From Bacillus sp. FJAT-50079 (GTDB lineage Bacteria > Bacillota > Bacilli > Bacillales > Bacillaceae_C), in contig NZ_JAGYPD010000001.1 in NCBI RefSeq assembly GCF_018343515.1, positions 1 through 64,000 on the forward strand: a DNA stretch of 64,000 bases, in the 5' to 3' direction. Shown in pieces: positions 9,581 through 18,208 of the stretch (positions are counted from its first letter, which is position 1; each line of letters opens with the position of its first letter). The notes below the pieces were generated by a model. It did no database searches and was not told the origin of the DNA. It saw only the letters and a program-made list of their open reading frames with translations. The translations under genes and the position numbers were made by a program.

Positions 9581-9937
9581 CTAATCCCCCAGTTCCCGAT
9601 GTAATTTCTCTAAACCATTTTCTAAATCAAGGGCAGTCATGACATCTTCAAGTCGGATGCCTAATTCGATTAATGTAATTGCAACTGCTGGCTGGATTCC
9701 TGTAATGACCACTCTTGTCCCCATAAGCTTGGACATATCCATTACGTCTCCAAGCACTTTGGCAATAAACGAATCGATAAAATCGATGGAAGTAATATCA
9801 ATAACAACCCCTCTTGCATTTGTAGCGTGAATTTTTTGCAAGAGATCTTCTTGAAATTCAAGTGCCGTTTGGTCATCTAATTCCCATTGAATCGATACTA
9901 ATAGACAATCACCTAATTTTAAAATGGGTATTCTCAT
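9581..9937 (-). CDS. rsbS: Stressosome scaffold RsbS
   Basis: RsbS is a single STAS domain of 118 residues that forms the stressosome core with RsbR and sequesters RsbT. The phosphorylation serine is in [13 protein letters not shown] near residue 59. Its ATG overlaps the rsbR stop in an ATGA arrangement, giving translational coupling of the two core subunits. Confidence 0.95.
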   Translation of the reverse strand: MRIPILKLGDCLLVSIQWELDDQTALEFQEDLLQKIHATNARGVVIDITSIDFIDSFIAKVLGDVMDMSKLMGTRVVITGIQPAVAITLIELGIRLEDVMTALDLENGLEKLHRELGD

Positions 9938-10767
9938 CGCTCCCCCTCCATCATAACAATCTTTCTATTTGTAAAGGCTAATGCCTGTTCTATACCTTTA
10001 CGCAACGTACTTGTTGTTGTGATTTGGTTTAAGTCAATGCCTAGGTTGACAATCGTTTGAGCAATTTCCGGGCGTATTCCAACGAGCATACATTTTGCAC
10101 CTACTAGTCTTACTGCATCGGCAGCTTGAATAATGTGATGTGCAACCATTGTATCAACAACTGGAACACCAGTAATATCAATAAGAACAACTTCTGAGCG
10201 ATGTTTCACAACACCTGTAAGTAAATTTTCCATGATGAGCCGCGCTCTCTCTGTATCAATCGTCCCAACAAGGGGCATGATTGATATTTTTTCAAATACT
10301 GGGATTAATGGAGCTGATAATTCTTGTAATGCAATTTTCTGAAGTGAAAGGATTTTCTCCCATGAATTTGAGTATGCTTCAATTATTTTTGTGAAGACAG
10401 GGGCTGTCCATTGGTCAAATCCAACAATTAATTCATTCTTTTCCTCATGCGTAAAATGCTCTTCATTGAGCATTTTCTCATGGACGATCAACGTTAATGT
10501 ACGCAGACCCGATGTAACGAATGTTAAATCCCAGCCGAGACGAACAAGCTTTTCTGCAAAATTACCAACCTTTTTTTGATGATTTTCTTCTTTGAACGGA
10601 AGATGGGAAACAATGAAGCTAATAAATTCCTTGCATGTATTGGAATAGAGGTCGCTTGAAACGATGCTTAGTCCGCGCTCCTCACCGAATTCTTTCATTT
10701 TCTCCATCCATATTTGGAGAATCTCTTTTTCATGTTTTTTTATATATTCAGTAATTTTATAATACAC
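9934..10767 (-). CDS. rsbR: Stressosome protein RsbR (RsbRA type)
   Basis: This 277-residue co-antagonist has an N-terminal non-heme globin-like sensor (about 1-140) that projects from the stressosome, and a C-terminal STAS domain (about 160-270). The two threonine-bearing segments phosphorylated by RsbT in B. subtilis are conserved as GTIDTERAR and [12 protein letters not shown]. It is the first gene of the stressosome module. A terminator between ndoA and rsbR (10804-10836) suggests that rsbR has its own start of transcription, although I did not identify a clear promoter in the short gap. Confidence 0.95.
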   Translation of the reverse strand: MYYKITEYIKKHEKEILQIWMEKMKEFGEERGLSIVSSDLYSNTCKEFISFIVSHLPFKEENHQKKVGNFAEKLVRLGWDLTFVTSGLRTLTLIVHEKMLNEEHFTHEEKNELIVGFDQWTAPVFTKIIEAYSNSWEKILSLQKIALQELSAPLIPVFEKISIMPLVGTIDTERARLIMENLLTGVVKHRSEVVLIDITGVPVVDTMVAHHIIQAADAVRLVGAKCMLVGIRPEIAQTIVNLGIDLNQITTTSTLRKGIEQALAFTNRKIVMMEGER

Positions 10768-10803
10768 AAGTTCCTCTCCCTTCTAACGCCTTTATCATAG
10801 AAT

Positions 10804-10836
10804 AAAAAAAGCGCCACTGCAAAACAGAGCGCCTTA
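10804..10836 (-). terminator. Terminator after ndoA
   Basis: The minus strand has GGCGC...GCGCT stems with an inner CTG/CAG pairing, followed by seven Ts. The hairpin begins at the ndoA stop codon. It separates the toxin-antitoxin pair from the rsb genes. Confidence 0.7.
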
Positions 10837-11184
10837 AAAATCGATGAGACCCAGACTTATCTGCAAAGCTTCATCTACTTTTGCCATCATTTCTTCGTCA
10901 AGATGCGTGATCTTGTCTGTTAATCGTTGTTTATCGATTGTTCTTATTTGCTCAAGTAGCAGTACTGAGTCTCGCTCAAAGCTATATCGCTTCGAATCAA
11001 TTTCCACATGTGTGGGAAGTTTAGCTTTTTGTATCTGTGCCGTAATTGCAGCAACAATCACAGTGGGGCTAAAGCGATTCCCAATGTCATTTTGAATAAC
11101 CAGCACCGGCCTAACTCCGCCTTGCTCTGAACCGACCACAGGGGATAAATCGGCGAAATACACATCACCACGCTTTACGCCCAA
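10834..11184 (-). CDS. ndoA: Endoribonuclease toxin EndoA (MazF family)
   Basis: This 116-residue MazF/PemK toxin is an mRNA interferase. In B. subtilis the homologue cuts at UACAU. The N-terminal signature [20 protein letters not shown] and RPVLVIQND, and the later TVIVAAIT segment, are conserved. It lies four bases after the antitoxin gene ndoAI. The pair sits between alr and rsbR, as in B. subtilis. Confidence 0.96.
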   Translation of the reverse strand: MGVKRGDVYFADLSPVVGSEQGGVRPVLVIQNDIGNRFSPTVIVAAITAQIQKAKLPTHVEIDSKRYSFERDSVLLLEQIRTIDKQRLTDKITHLDEEMMAKVDEALQISLGLIDF

Positions 11185-11188
11185 AGAT

Positions 11189-11470
11189 TTAACCTCCGCT
11201 TACGAGCCTTTCGACTGTGTTTTCTGCCTCATACTCCGCTTGCAGAGCTTCAGATGCAATTGCCAAGTTAATTTTGGCCATTTCCATGTATCCGCGTCTC
11301 ATCGATTCAACAATATGACGTTTTTTTCGCTCGCGAAGATACATTTTTGTTGCACGATAAATAAATTCATTCCGATTCACATTTTCCTGTTCGGCGTAAC
11401 CGTCCAGTTCCGCGATCAGCTGCTGCGGTAATCGTATAATAATTTCTGTTGTTGCGCTGGATTCTGACAC
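11189..11470 (-). CDS. ndoAI: Antitoxin EndoAI, RHH type
   Basis: The antitoxin of EndoA is a ribbon-helix-helix DNA-binding protein of 93 residues. The RHH strand and helices occupy roughly residues 5-50 ([17 protein letters not shown]). The C-terminal toxin-binding tail contains [13 protein letters not shown] and ends TVERLVSGG, as in B. subtilis. I choose the GTG at 11470 (SESSATTE) because GGAGGTG lies seven bases before it and the length then equals the B. subtilis protein. A longer in-frame start at 11521 is less likely. Confidence 0.92.
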   Translation of the reverse strand: MSESSATTEIIIRLPQQLIAELDGYAEQENVNRNEFIYRATKMYLRERKKRHIVESMRRGYMEMAKINLAIASEALQAEYEAENTVERLVSGG

Positions 11471-11670
11471 CAACCACACCTCCGTCATTACTACAAGCCC
11501 ATCAATATAAATCAATTCCAATCATACCATCAAACACTTTCTCTGGAAAGGTACTTTAGCAATTCTTCTCTATTATCGTCATATGAAATTATTACTATTA
11601 CAAGACATTCTACTTTTTTCGAAAAAGTCCTTCCCCTTTTTGCAAAAAACTTGATCTTTCCCGAGAAAAT

Positions 11671-12792
11671 TTACTTTTTCTTGTTTATATACACCCGTGG
11701 AACACGACCAGTGATCGTACATGTCACTTCATAATTGATTGTATCGAGCTTTTTTGCAATCTCATCAACGGAAATGAACTGATCCTGTTGTTTTCCGATT
11801 AATGTTACCGTCGTTCCTAGGGGCATATGGCGTGAAAGTCTGATCATCGTTTGATCCATGCAAATTTTCCCGACAATCGGAACTCTTTCCCCATCGACAA
11901 GTACTTCTTGTCCACTTAATCTTCGAATCCACCCATCAGCGTATCCGATTGGAATCGTTGCAATCCATTCATCGCTTTCAGCAGTGTAACTTGAACCGTA
12001 GCCGACGCTATCTCCTGCTTTTAGCTTTTTCACATGAACGATTTTTGTATGCAATGAGAAAGCTTCACGTAAAGCGTGAGGTATGAAAGATTTCATTTCT
12101 TCCGAAGGTGATAAACCGTATAAAGCAATTCCAATTCTCACTGCGTTAAAAATAGAATCATTATGACAAAGAGCCGCTGCACTATTTGCTGCATGAATAA
12201 AGGGTGGCTTGTGCCTTAAGCTTCGAAGCATTTCTTTAAATGTTTCAAGCTGATACTTATAATATTGCTCATCTATTTGATCAGCAGTCGCAAAATGTGT
12301 AAAAATCCCGTCGAACGTAAATCGCGGAGATTGGTCGAGCATTTCTTCTAATTTAAGAAGCTCATTTATTTCTCTTATTCCAATTCTCCCCATCCCTGTA
12401 TCACATTTAATGTGAACAGATAGGCGCTCCCCTTTTTCAATTGTATTTTCAGCTTGTTCTAACCATTCCGCTTGAAAAACAGTAAGCGAAATATTTTTTT
12501 TAGCAGCAAGTCCAGCATCCGCCGATCTTGTCGCTCCTAAAACGAGGATTGGTGCAGTAACTCCACTTTCCCTTAATGCAAGCGCCTCGTCTAATAGAGC
12601 GACGACCAATCCGTACGCTCCTGCTTTTAAGGCGGTTTTCGCGACTTCAATATCTCCATGTCCATACGCATTTGCTTTTACAGCCGCGAACACTCTCGTT
12701 TCTTTTGGAACAGTTGCTCTAATCGCTGTCATATTTTCATATATTCCATCAAGATTAATTTCTGCCCATGTATCTCGATAAAAGTTTTTCAT
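11671..12792 (-). CDS. alr: Alanine racemase
   Basis: This PLP enzyme interconverts L- and D-alanine for peptidoglycan. The 373 residues contain the PLP-binding lysine at about position 39 ([10 protein letters not shown]) in the TIM barrel and the catalytic tyrosine in VGYGSSYTA near 265. The C-terminal beta domain has [13 protein letters not shown]. It lies upstream of ndoAI with a 200-bp gap and can supply the D-alanine used by Ddl encoded further along. Confidence 0.97.
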   Translation of the reverse strand: MKNFYRDTWAEINLDGIYENMTAIRATVPKETRVFAAVKANAYGHGDIEVAKTALKAGAYGLVVALLDEALALRESGVTAPILVLGATRSADAGLAAKKNISLTVFQAEWLEQAENTIEKGERLSVHIKCDTGMGRIGIREINELLKLEEMLDQSPRFTFDGIFTHFATADQIDEQYYKYQLETFKEMLRSLRHKPPFIHAANSAAALCHNDSIFNAVRIGIALYGLSPSEEMKSFIPHALREAFSLHTKIVHVKKLKAGDSVGYGSSYTAESDEWIATIPIGYADGWIRRLSGQEVLVDGERVPIVGKICMDQTMIRLSRHMPLGTTVTLIGKQQDQFISVDEIAKKLDTINYEVTCTITGRVPRVYINKKK

Positions 12793-12896
12793 TATGCTGT
12801 CACTTCCTCAATTGCATCGAGTCAAAAAATAACCATTTATTGATTATCTGATTCATACCGCTAGATGTCAATAAGAAAAACGGAGGGAAATGTGTA

Positions 12897-12992
12897 GTGA
12901 AAAAAAGCGGCATATCCAAAGTCCCATCAGACAACAATAGTGTCCCACTATTTGGATCATTTTTCCATGTAATGCGTTTGATTGCAGGTTAA
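12897..12992 (+). CDS. Possible 31-residue peptide gene
   Basis: A GTG codon is preceded by GGAGGG at nine bases and opens a 31-codon frame on the strand opposite to alr and ydcC. The product begins MKKSGISKVP and ends in a hydrophobic stretch, FFHVMRLIAG. I do not recognise it. The frame spans a perfect short hairpin (AATAGTG/CACTATT), which could mean that the region is regulatory rather than coding. The evidence is only the ribosome site and the composition. Otherwise the 12793-13150 gap shows nothing recognisable. Confidence 0.3.
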   Translation: MKKSGISKVPSDNNSVPLFGSFFHVMRLIAG

Positions 12993-13152
12993 TGAAGACA
13001 GCTGGGGAACAGAGGGGCTCCAAGGTGCATGGGACGGGACTATAAATGAACAATCGATTTTTTAAATGACAATTAAACCCGACGAATCTGTGTTACTTAC
13101 AATATGCAAGAGGAAGATGATCTATTTTTTACAAATACATTATTTCAGAAAC

Positions 13153-13195
13153 AAAAAAACAGACCCGATCCCAATTGGGAGAGGCCTGCTCGGTC
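13153..13195 (-). terminator. Terminator after the LolA-like lipoprotein gene
   Basis: On the minus strand a GACC...GGGTC stem encloses the palindrome TCCCAATTGGGA and is followed by TGTTTTTTTG. It begins five bases after the stop codon. Confidence 0.75.
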
Positions 13196-13199
13196 ATTT

Positions 13200-14219
13200 T
13201 TATTTTTCTGTTCCCGCTTGTACAGACTTTGCAGCCATAACCATTTCATCAGGAGTTAGATCATTGGACACGAGCATATAGTCAACTCCATTTTCACTCC
13301 AAGTAACCGATTGCTCCGTCATCACTCCAACTGAAGCTCCTAAATCAACCATTTCTCCGTCTTCGACCTCAATCATCTTCATCGATGTAGCTGGAACAAC
13401 CCGTGCTTGTTCTTGGAATAAAGTAAAGGACTTATCTCCCCCGTACGTAAGGATGATTCGCTTTCCATTATCTGTCTCCATCTCTTTTTCATCAGCGAGT
13501 GAAACATTCGGTATATCAGCCATTACATATTTGACGGTAAAATCTCCCTTATTACTATTCGCAAGGACAGGTACTTCCATTTGCGCGCTTGTCATGTTTT
13601 TCTCTGTTTCAAATGCATCTTTATCAAACTTTGCATTGAAATCCACTTTGGAGAATTCCACAGTCATTACCGGATTATGATTCGTATCCATCACTTTGAC
13701 GGTTACAGGCTCAAGCGTATCTTTCCGGAACGTAATTTCTTGAGATGGCAGCATTTTATTATTTTGATAGCGTGTTTTCGTCTCAAATACGTAATGATCA
13801 TCTGTTGCTTTAAACTTTGCCTCTTTGTCATTTAAAACATCGGCGACAAGTGACTCATACAAATATGCCTGACTGCTGTTTTGCGGCCATTCACTTTGGA
13901 ATCGATAGCTTTTGTTTAACGCGGGAGTGACAACGTACACACCGCTTTTATTACGGAGAATCATTTGACTTTGATCCTTTTTCTCATTCTTCAAATGAAC
14001 TCGGTAATCGCCCGGTTTATTATGCCAAACATCAATATCGTATGACTGGGGATCATTTCCAACCGTTAGAGTCATTTGTGCAGTAGCCTTGTACCCTTTT
14101 AAATTCCCGACCTTTTCCTTTAATCCTTTCGTCACGTCCTCCTGTGATTTTGTACCACAGGCAGATAGCACTACACTCAAAGCTATTAAAGCCGAAATTA
14201 GCCATAACCCCTTCCTCAT
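13200..14219 (-). CDS. LolA-like sporulation lipoprotein (YdcC-like)
   Basis: This 339-residue protein has a lipoprotein signal peptide with lipobox LSAC and the mature cysteine at about residue 21. The body resembles the LolA/LolB-like fold of outer-membrane lipoprotein sorting proteins and of MucB/RseB. In Gram-positives this fold is membrane-anchored on the outer face. Position (between acpS and alr) and length match B. subtilis YdcC, a sporulation-linked lipoprotein whose ligand is unknown. The start is followed by the typical basic n-region MRKGLW. Function is inferred from fold and context only. Confidence 0.8.
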   Translation of the reverse strand: MRKGLWLISALIALSVVLSACGTKSQEDVTKGLKEKVGNLKGYKATAQMTLTVGNDPQSYDIDVWHNKPGDYRVHLKNEKKDQSQMILRNKSGVYVVTPALNKSYRFQSEWPQNSSQAYLYESLVADVLNDKEAKFKATDDHYVFETKTRYQNNKMLPSQEITFRKDTLEPVTVKVMDTNHNPVMTVEFSKVDFNAKFDKDAFETEKNMTSAQMEVPVLANSNKGDFTVKYVMADIPNVSLADEKEMETDNGKRIILTYGGDKSFTLFQEQARVVPATSMKMIEVEDGEMVDLGASVGVMTEQSVTWSENGVDYMLVSNDLTPDEMVMAAKSVQAGTEK

Positions 14220-14438
14220 TCCTTCAACCCCTTTATTGTCTCATTTGAACAAAAAGAAGAGAGAAAGTGGGTCGGCGGGGTATTTTCCAACCATTTTTTA
14301 CCGCGACGTCCCGCATAATGTGGCAATGACACCCTCGACCAGCTTTGTCTCTTCTGACGCACTAAAAATATATGAGACAACCATCCCCAATATACCAAGA
14401 AAAGCGAAAGGTGTCCGTTTAGCGACGTAAAAACTGCG

Positions 14439-14500
14439 CCAACAGGATGTTGGTGCATCGACGTTGCCATAGGATGTGGCGATCTTAGTCGACGATCCTT
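14439..14500 (+). repeat. Two hairpins with CAGGATG/TAGGATG loops
   Basis: A first palindrome CCAACAGGATGTTGG (14439-14453) is followed by a nested hairpin (14459-14500) with outer arms TCGAC/GTCGA and inner arms GCCATA/TGTGGC around GGA. The nested part matches the element in the rRNA leader at 1616-1660, with paired changes in the stems. It lies in the 415-bp gap between acpS and the lipoprotein gene. I see no gene in the rest of that gap (14220-14634). Confidence 0.65.
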
Positions 14501-14634
14501 AAAATCGAGATAAAGGAAAAACGGCGAAGAATGAGCCGATGTTGACTTAGATAGAAAGTTTGTGAATTGTGTTAGTCGCTGGACGCCTAAAGTGAGACAC
14601 TGAAAAAAAGAAAAGGGTTTGACAAGCTATTTGA

Positions 14635-14994
14635 TCAAGTCTTTTCTGATTCAAGTATCACTTGTGCAGCAGCATATGCTTTCGTATGTGTAATAGATAA
14701 ATGGATTTTATAATCTGTTGACGCAACGATATGTGGTTTTCCTTTTTCATCAGCGATAATCTCAATATCTTGAAAAGAACAATCGCTTCCTATTCCCGTT
14801 CCGACAGCTTTCGCATATGCCTCTTTGGCTGCAAATCTGCCAGCTAGAAATTCCGTTTTTCGTGTTTCTGATAATGTAAAATAAGTAGACAGCTCGTTTT
14901 TTGTTAGAACGCGATAAGGAAACCGTTCCTGCCTCCTTCTTAGCTTTTCTACCCTTTCTGTCTCGACTAGGTCTAATCCGATTCCATGAATCAT
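14635..14994 (-). CDS. acpS: Holo-[acyl-carrier-protein] synthase
   Basis: AcpS transfers 4'-phosphopantetheine from CoA to the serine of acyl carrier protein. The 119 residues start MIHGIGLDLVE, with the metal-binding aspartate at position 8. The second signature FLAGRFAAKEAYAKA carries the catalytic glutamate near residue 58. The C-terminal end has VSITHTKAYAAA-like sequence (LSITHTKAYAAAQVI). The chosen ATG has GAGGGG six bases upstream. An ATG two codons earlier touches the Shine-Dalgarno. Confidence 0.95.
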   Translation of the reverse strand: MIHGIGLDLVETERVEKLRRRQERFPYRVLTKNELSTYFTLSETRKTEFLAGRFAAKEAYAKAVGTGIGSDCSFQDIEIIADEKGKPHIVASTDYKIHLSITHTKAYAAAQVILESEKT

Positions 14995-15096
14995 ATACAT
15001 CCCCTCTTCTAAAGCATCTATGATTAAACATATAGTAATATTAGTTGTCCAAAATCGCCTTTTCCTTTAATCTAAATATCGAAAGGAGTTATGAAT

Positions 15097-15690
15097 ATGT
15101 TTGTTCGAACAGAAAGTTTTGGACAATTTTTAAAGTTGTATCCGATGATTTCAATCATTATCACCATTCAGTTGATTGTTTTTCTCGTGATCAACGCAAA
15201 TCATTATTGGCTATTCGAATTACTTTCAGGAGTTAACGGCTACATCGCCGATGGCGAATATTGGCGCCTCATTAGTCCGATTATCGTTCATATTAGTTTT
15301 GCCCATTTATTTTTCAACTCATTTTCACTTATTCTTTTTGGACCTGCTCTTGAACGCGCACTTGGATCTTTTTTGTTTGTCATTGTTTATTTCGCTTGTG
15401 GAATTGGAGCGAATATTGCCACGTTCTTTATTCACCCACCCCATTATGTTCATATTGGAGCAAGCGGAGCCATTTTCGGCTTGTTTGGTGTGTATGCGGC
15501 TGTGCTTCTATTTAGAAAAGATGCAATGCCAGCGCATGGAAGACAAGTCATTATTCCAATTGCCGTCATTAGTGTCGTCATAACTTTTTTCCAAGCAAAT
15601 GTGAATGTAACTGGGCATATATTTGGATTAATTGCTGGGTTGCTGATCGGTAAGTTTTTATTATCATTTCGTAAAATCACTTTTTACTAA
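15097..15690 (+). CDS. Rhomboid family intramembrane serine protease
   Basis: This 197-residue membrane protein has about six hydrophobic helices. The rhomboid catalytic serine is in GASGAIFGLFG near residue 127 and the histidine in VTGHIFGLIAG near 176. Both lie within predicted helices. HISFAHLFFNSFSLILFGPALE corresponds to the conserved helix 2 region. The ATG at 15097 follows AAAGGAG at a suitable distance. An ATG two codons earlier is too close to it. It is divergent from acpS, matching ydcA of B. subtilis. Substrates are unknown. Confidence 0.9.
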   Translation: MFVRTESFGQFLKLYPMISIIITIQLIVFLVINANHYWLFELLSGVNGYIADGEYWRLISPIIVHISFAHLFFNSFSLILFGPALERALGSFLFVIVYFACGIGANIATFFIHPPHYVHIGASGAIFGLFGVYAAVLLFRKDAMPAHGRQVIIPIAVISVVITFFQANVNVTGHIFGLIAGLLIGKFLLSFRKITFY

Positions 15691-15711
15691 GACGCTGTCT
15701 GCCTCGTCTCA

Positions 15712-17199
15712 TTATTCGTTTTCGGGGTAGACAGACGTCGGTCGGTACCATTCGTACATCGTTGCCGCTTCATTCGCATCTACATGCTTGATCGAAAAGC
15801 TCGACATCCCGCCGCTCATAACAGCAGTCGTTACCGTAGCAAGATCGGCGCGCTTTTGAAACCAATTTACTGAGCATTTGATCGATTGAATTCGATTTTT
15901 TCTCATATAAACCGTTTGCTGCTGAATATCTCGATACCTGATGACAAGTTGGTTATTCGTTATATTCCACCCCGCCGAGCGATATTGTAATACCCCAATC
16001 ACCCATGATAGAGCGATTAATAAACTAGCAATCAATCCGTACGGCCAAAGCCACACAGAAAGAGCGACGGTTACGATTAACGCTTGAACCATTTTAATTA
16101 AGTAGAAACGACGCTTTGCCCTTTTAGGCACGCGTGTAAAATCAAGATCAAACACGTAGTCTGGAAGCGCATCTTGGAGCATGGCTGCAACCGCCTTTTT
16201 CTTTACGACCGGCATAAGCATCCCGTCAGCTTTCTCCTCTTCCACTGAACTTCCCGCATATTCCACCGCTACACTTGCATAGCCAAATGGCTGTCGAAAC
16301 GGACTTTCCGTTATTTTTACTGCTTGAATTTTTTTGATCGGAATGGTCGTTGTCCGTTTTTCAAGCAAGCCCCGAGTAATAACGAGATCTTCCTCCACCT
16401 TTCTTAGAGTGAAATCATTGTATTTTAAATAGGTAATAATGACAGAAATGATCCAAGCAAATAAGAACAAAATAAAGACGATAAATGTTAATAGTAAATA
16501 ACCCGTACGGATCAATTCTCCCATTCCTTTGAATATTTTTTCAAATGGAATAAGCCCTTCAAATTGACTTCCAAATGCGACAACCGCTGAGATGATTACC
16601 CCAGCTCTGCCTGAGGTCGAAGCAAAAAACAATAATTGACGACCCGTTATTTTATACAAAATCGTCTCTTTATTTTCCTTATCTATCGTGAGTTCTTCCG
16701 TGAAGTTTTTATTTGCCTTCGCATCATTAATTAGCTGCTGAATCGCAAGCGCATCTTCCTTCTTAATGGCACTCATTTCTGCTTCCGATTCTTTTGCTCC
16801 TCCTGCTGTTTCGACTTTCACCTTTACAAGCCCAAATGGTCGGTGGAAAATCCCTTCCGAAAAATCGAGGCTTTGAATCCGCTCAAATGGGATATACCGT
16901 TTCTTTTTTATAAATAGTCCATGCTCAATACGCAATTCCATATCTTCCACACGATATGTATACCGAACCCACTTAATGACACTTGCGCCTACTGAAAATA
17001 ATAAGATGACACCGATGGCGATCATTGGGCCATACTGTCTGATCCAATCCATCAATCCTTCAATCGGAATCATTTGATCTTTTCCATCACGCATAGCAAA
17101 AACGATAAAATAAAGAGCGACCGGAACAATGACCTGCCTAATAACTGCCAACAATTCCAATAAAATGGTAATCGGATGTAGCCGCTTCGGATTAAACAT
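15712..17199 (-). CDS. PH-domain membrane protein, YdbT-like
   Basis: This 495-residue protein contains three bacterial PH-type (DUF304/bPH2) domains alternating with pairs of transmembrane helices. The domains lie at about 70-145 (YRVEDMELRIEHGLFIKKKR), about 260-340 (LRKVEEDLVITRGLLEKR) and about 400-480 (WNITNNQLVIRYRDIQQQ). It overlaps the downstream end of the smaller PH protein gene by eight bases, so the two are co-translated and probably form a complex. In B. subtilis the ydbS-ydbT pair is linked to resistance to certain bacteriocin-like toxins. I cannot extend that claim to this organism from sequence. Confidence 0.85.
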   Translation of the reverse strand: MFNPKRLHPITILLELLAVIRQVIVPVALYFIVFAMRDGKDQMIPIEGLMDWIRQYGPMIAIGVILLFSVGASVIKWVRYTYRVEDMELRIEHGLFIKKKRYIPFERIQSLDFSEGIFHRPFGLVKVKVETAGGAKESEAEMSAIKKEDALAIQQLINDAKANKNFTEELTIDKENKETILYKITGRQLLFFASTSGRAGVIISAVVAFGSQFEGLIPFEKIFKGMGELIRTGYLLLTFIVFILFLFAWIISVIITYLKYNDFTLRKVEEDLVITRGLLEKRTTTIPIKKIQAVKITESPFRQPFGYASVAVEYAGSSVEEEKADGMLMPVVKKKAVAAMLQDALPDYVFDLDFTRVPKRAKRRFYLIKMVQALIVTVALSVWLWPYGLIASLLIALSWVIGVLQYRSAGWNITNNQLVIRYRDIQQQTVYMRKNRIQSIKCSVNWFQKRADLATVTTAVMSGGMSSFSIKHVDANEAATMYEWYRPTSVYPENE

Positions 17200-17674
17200 C
17201 TTCTTCAGCCACCCTTGCCAATTTGGAAATCTTATAGCGTAATTCCTCTGCTTCCTCTATATCGACAGCAGGAATTTCATGTCTTGATGCCGCTGTGGAG
17301 ATTTCAATCGATGCAAGTCGATATTTCCGTAAAAGCGGTCCTTGAACCGTATCAACATGTTGGACACGAACCATTGGCACAAGTGTCCTCGTAATAATAA
17401 AAATTCCATGTTGAAGTTCAATTTCCTGTTCCCTCACTTCATAACGCCACCACTTCCAACGTAAAGAAGGGATAATTTTAACGAAAAAGATTGTTCCAAT
17501 TACCGCAACAATAGCCGCGACCGCTACAAATAAAAAAGACCATTCAAAAAAGAAAGACATGACCCCCACACCGATTACGAGCAGCCAGATGATCGCTGAC
17601 GTAATCGTTCCAACAATTCGCCATACTTTCAAGCCTTTTTTCGAGATTCTTTTTGCCGGCTGATTAATATTCAC
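17192..17674 (-). CDS. PH-domain membrane protein, YdbS-like
   Basis: A 160-residue protein with two N-terminal transmembrane helices (about 18-65) followed by one DUF304 PH-type domain (WWRYEVREQEIELQHGIFII near 75). It is the first gene of the pair and ends inside the start of the larger partner. Confidence 0.85.
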   Translation of the reverse strand: MNINQPAKRISKKGLKVWRIVGTITSAIIWLLVIGVGVMSFFFEWSFLFVAVAAIVAVIGTIFFVKIIPSLRWKWWRYEVREQEIELQHGIFIITRTLVPMVRVQHVDTVQGPLLRKYRLASIEISTAASRHEIPAVDIEEAEELRYKISKLARVAEEDV

Positions 17675-17922
17675 TTTTCCCCCTCCGTTCTTTTTATTTA
17701 TATACGGATAAAGACAAACTTTAGTTTCAGGATTATTCTTATGTTGCGCATTTAGCTGCGGCGAAAATTATGTCATGAATCGACGAATCTCCTCCTTATC
17801 TCGAGGTTCAGATGGATTTCACCGAACAAAGATGGCGATTTATGAGCCGCTGAGCCCGAATTCTATGCCACTTTGCGAATTAATAAGTCATTGGAATTAG
17901 ATGATACGCCCTATTACAGATT

Positions 17923-18027
17923 TTACAAGCCGCTTCCATGGATTTACAAGCCGCCTTACGGGCTTTACAAGCCAATTCATTAGTTTTACAAGCCACTTTA
18001 CGTACTTTACAAGCCAATTCAAATATT
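17923..18027 (+). repeat. Five tandem 21-bp repeats
   Basis: TTACAAGCC recurs at 17923, 17944, 17965, 17986 and 18007, exactly 21 bp apart, followed by a variable 12-bp tail. Because 21 is a multiple of three, the minus strand also reads as heptads of the type xACKxxx, but no convincing ribosome site precedes that frame. The array lies beyond the cshA terminator, in the gap before ydbS. Confidence 0.85.
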
Positions 18028-18039
18028 TTCCCTGTAACT

Positions 18040-18070
18040 AAAAAAAGCAATCGGTGGATATCCGATTGCT
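18040..18070 (-). terminator. Terminator downstream of cshA
   Basis: AGCAATCGG/CCGATTGCT stem followed on the minus strand by a run of seven Ts. Two further inverted repeats (18141-18168 with arms GTGATCA/TGATCAC, and 18178-18200 with arms TCCGCTCA/TGAGCGGA) lie between it and the cshA stop. Confidence 0.8.
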
Positions 18071-18208
18071 TTGCCTGTTTCGTAATTTGCAATCTACAAA
18101 ACAGCTTGATCGCTTACTTTTTTTGAGCGCGCTCTTTTTCGTGATCAACCCGCTATTGGGCTGATCACTTTCAAGCTTCCGCTCATTTCGCGTGAGCGGA
18201 TCGTTCGC

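Noticed and set aside
12868-13053. 61-residue frame on the minus strand upstream of alr
   Set aside because: Composition rich in Cys, Phe and Leu without ribosome site or homology; the region is probably noncoding or holds the small plus-strand frame.
14216-14470. Open frame upstream of the LolA-like lipoprotein gene, and an overlapping hydrophobic 28-residue frame at 14298-14384
   Set aside because: Neither has a ribosome site. The region contains palindromic repeat elements, which give chance open frames.
17880-18092. Heptad-repeat peptide frame across the 21-bp repeats
   Set aside because: The regular ACK heptads follow automatically from a 21-bp DNA repeat. No Shine-Dalgarno precedes the start and the frame runs into the cshA terminator.
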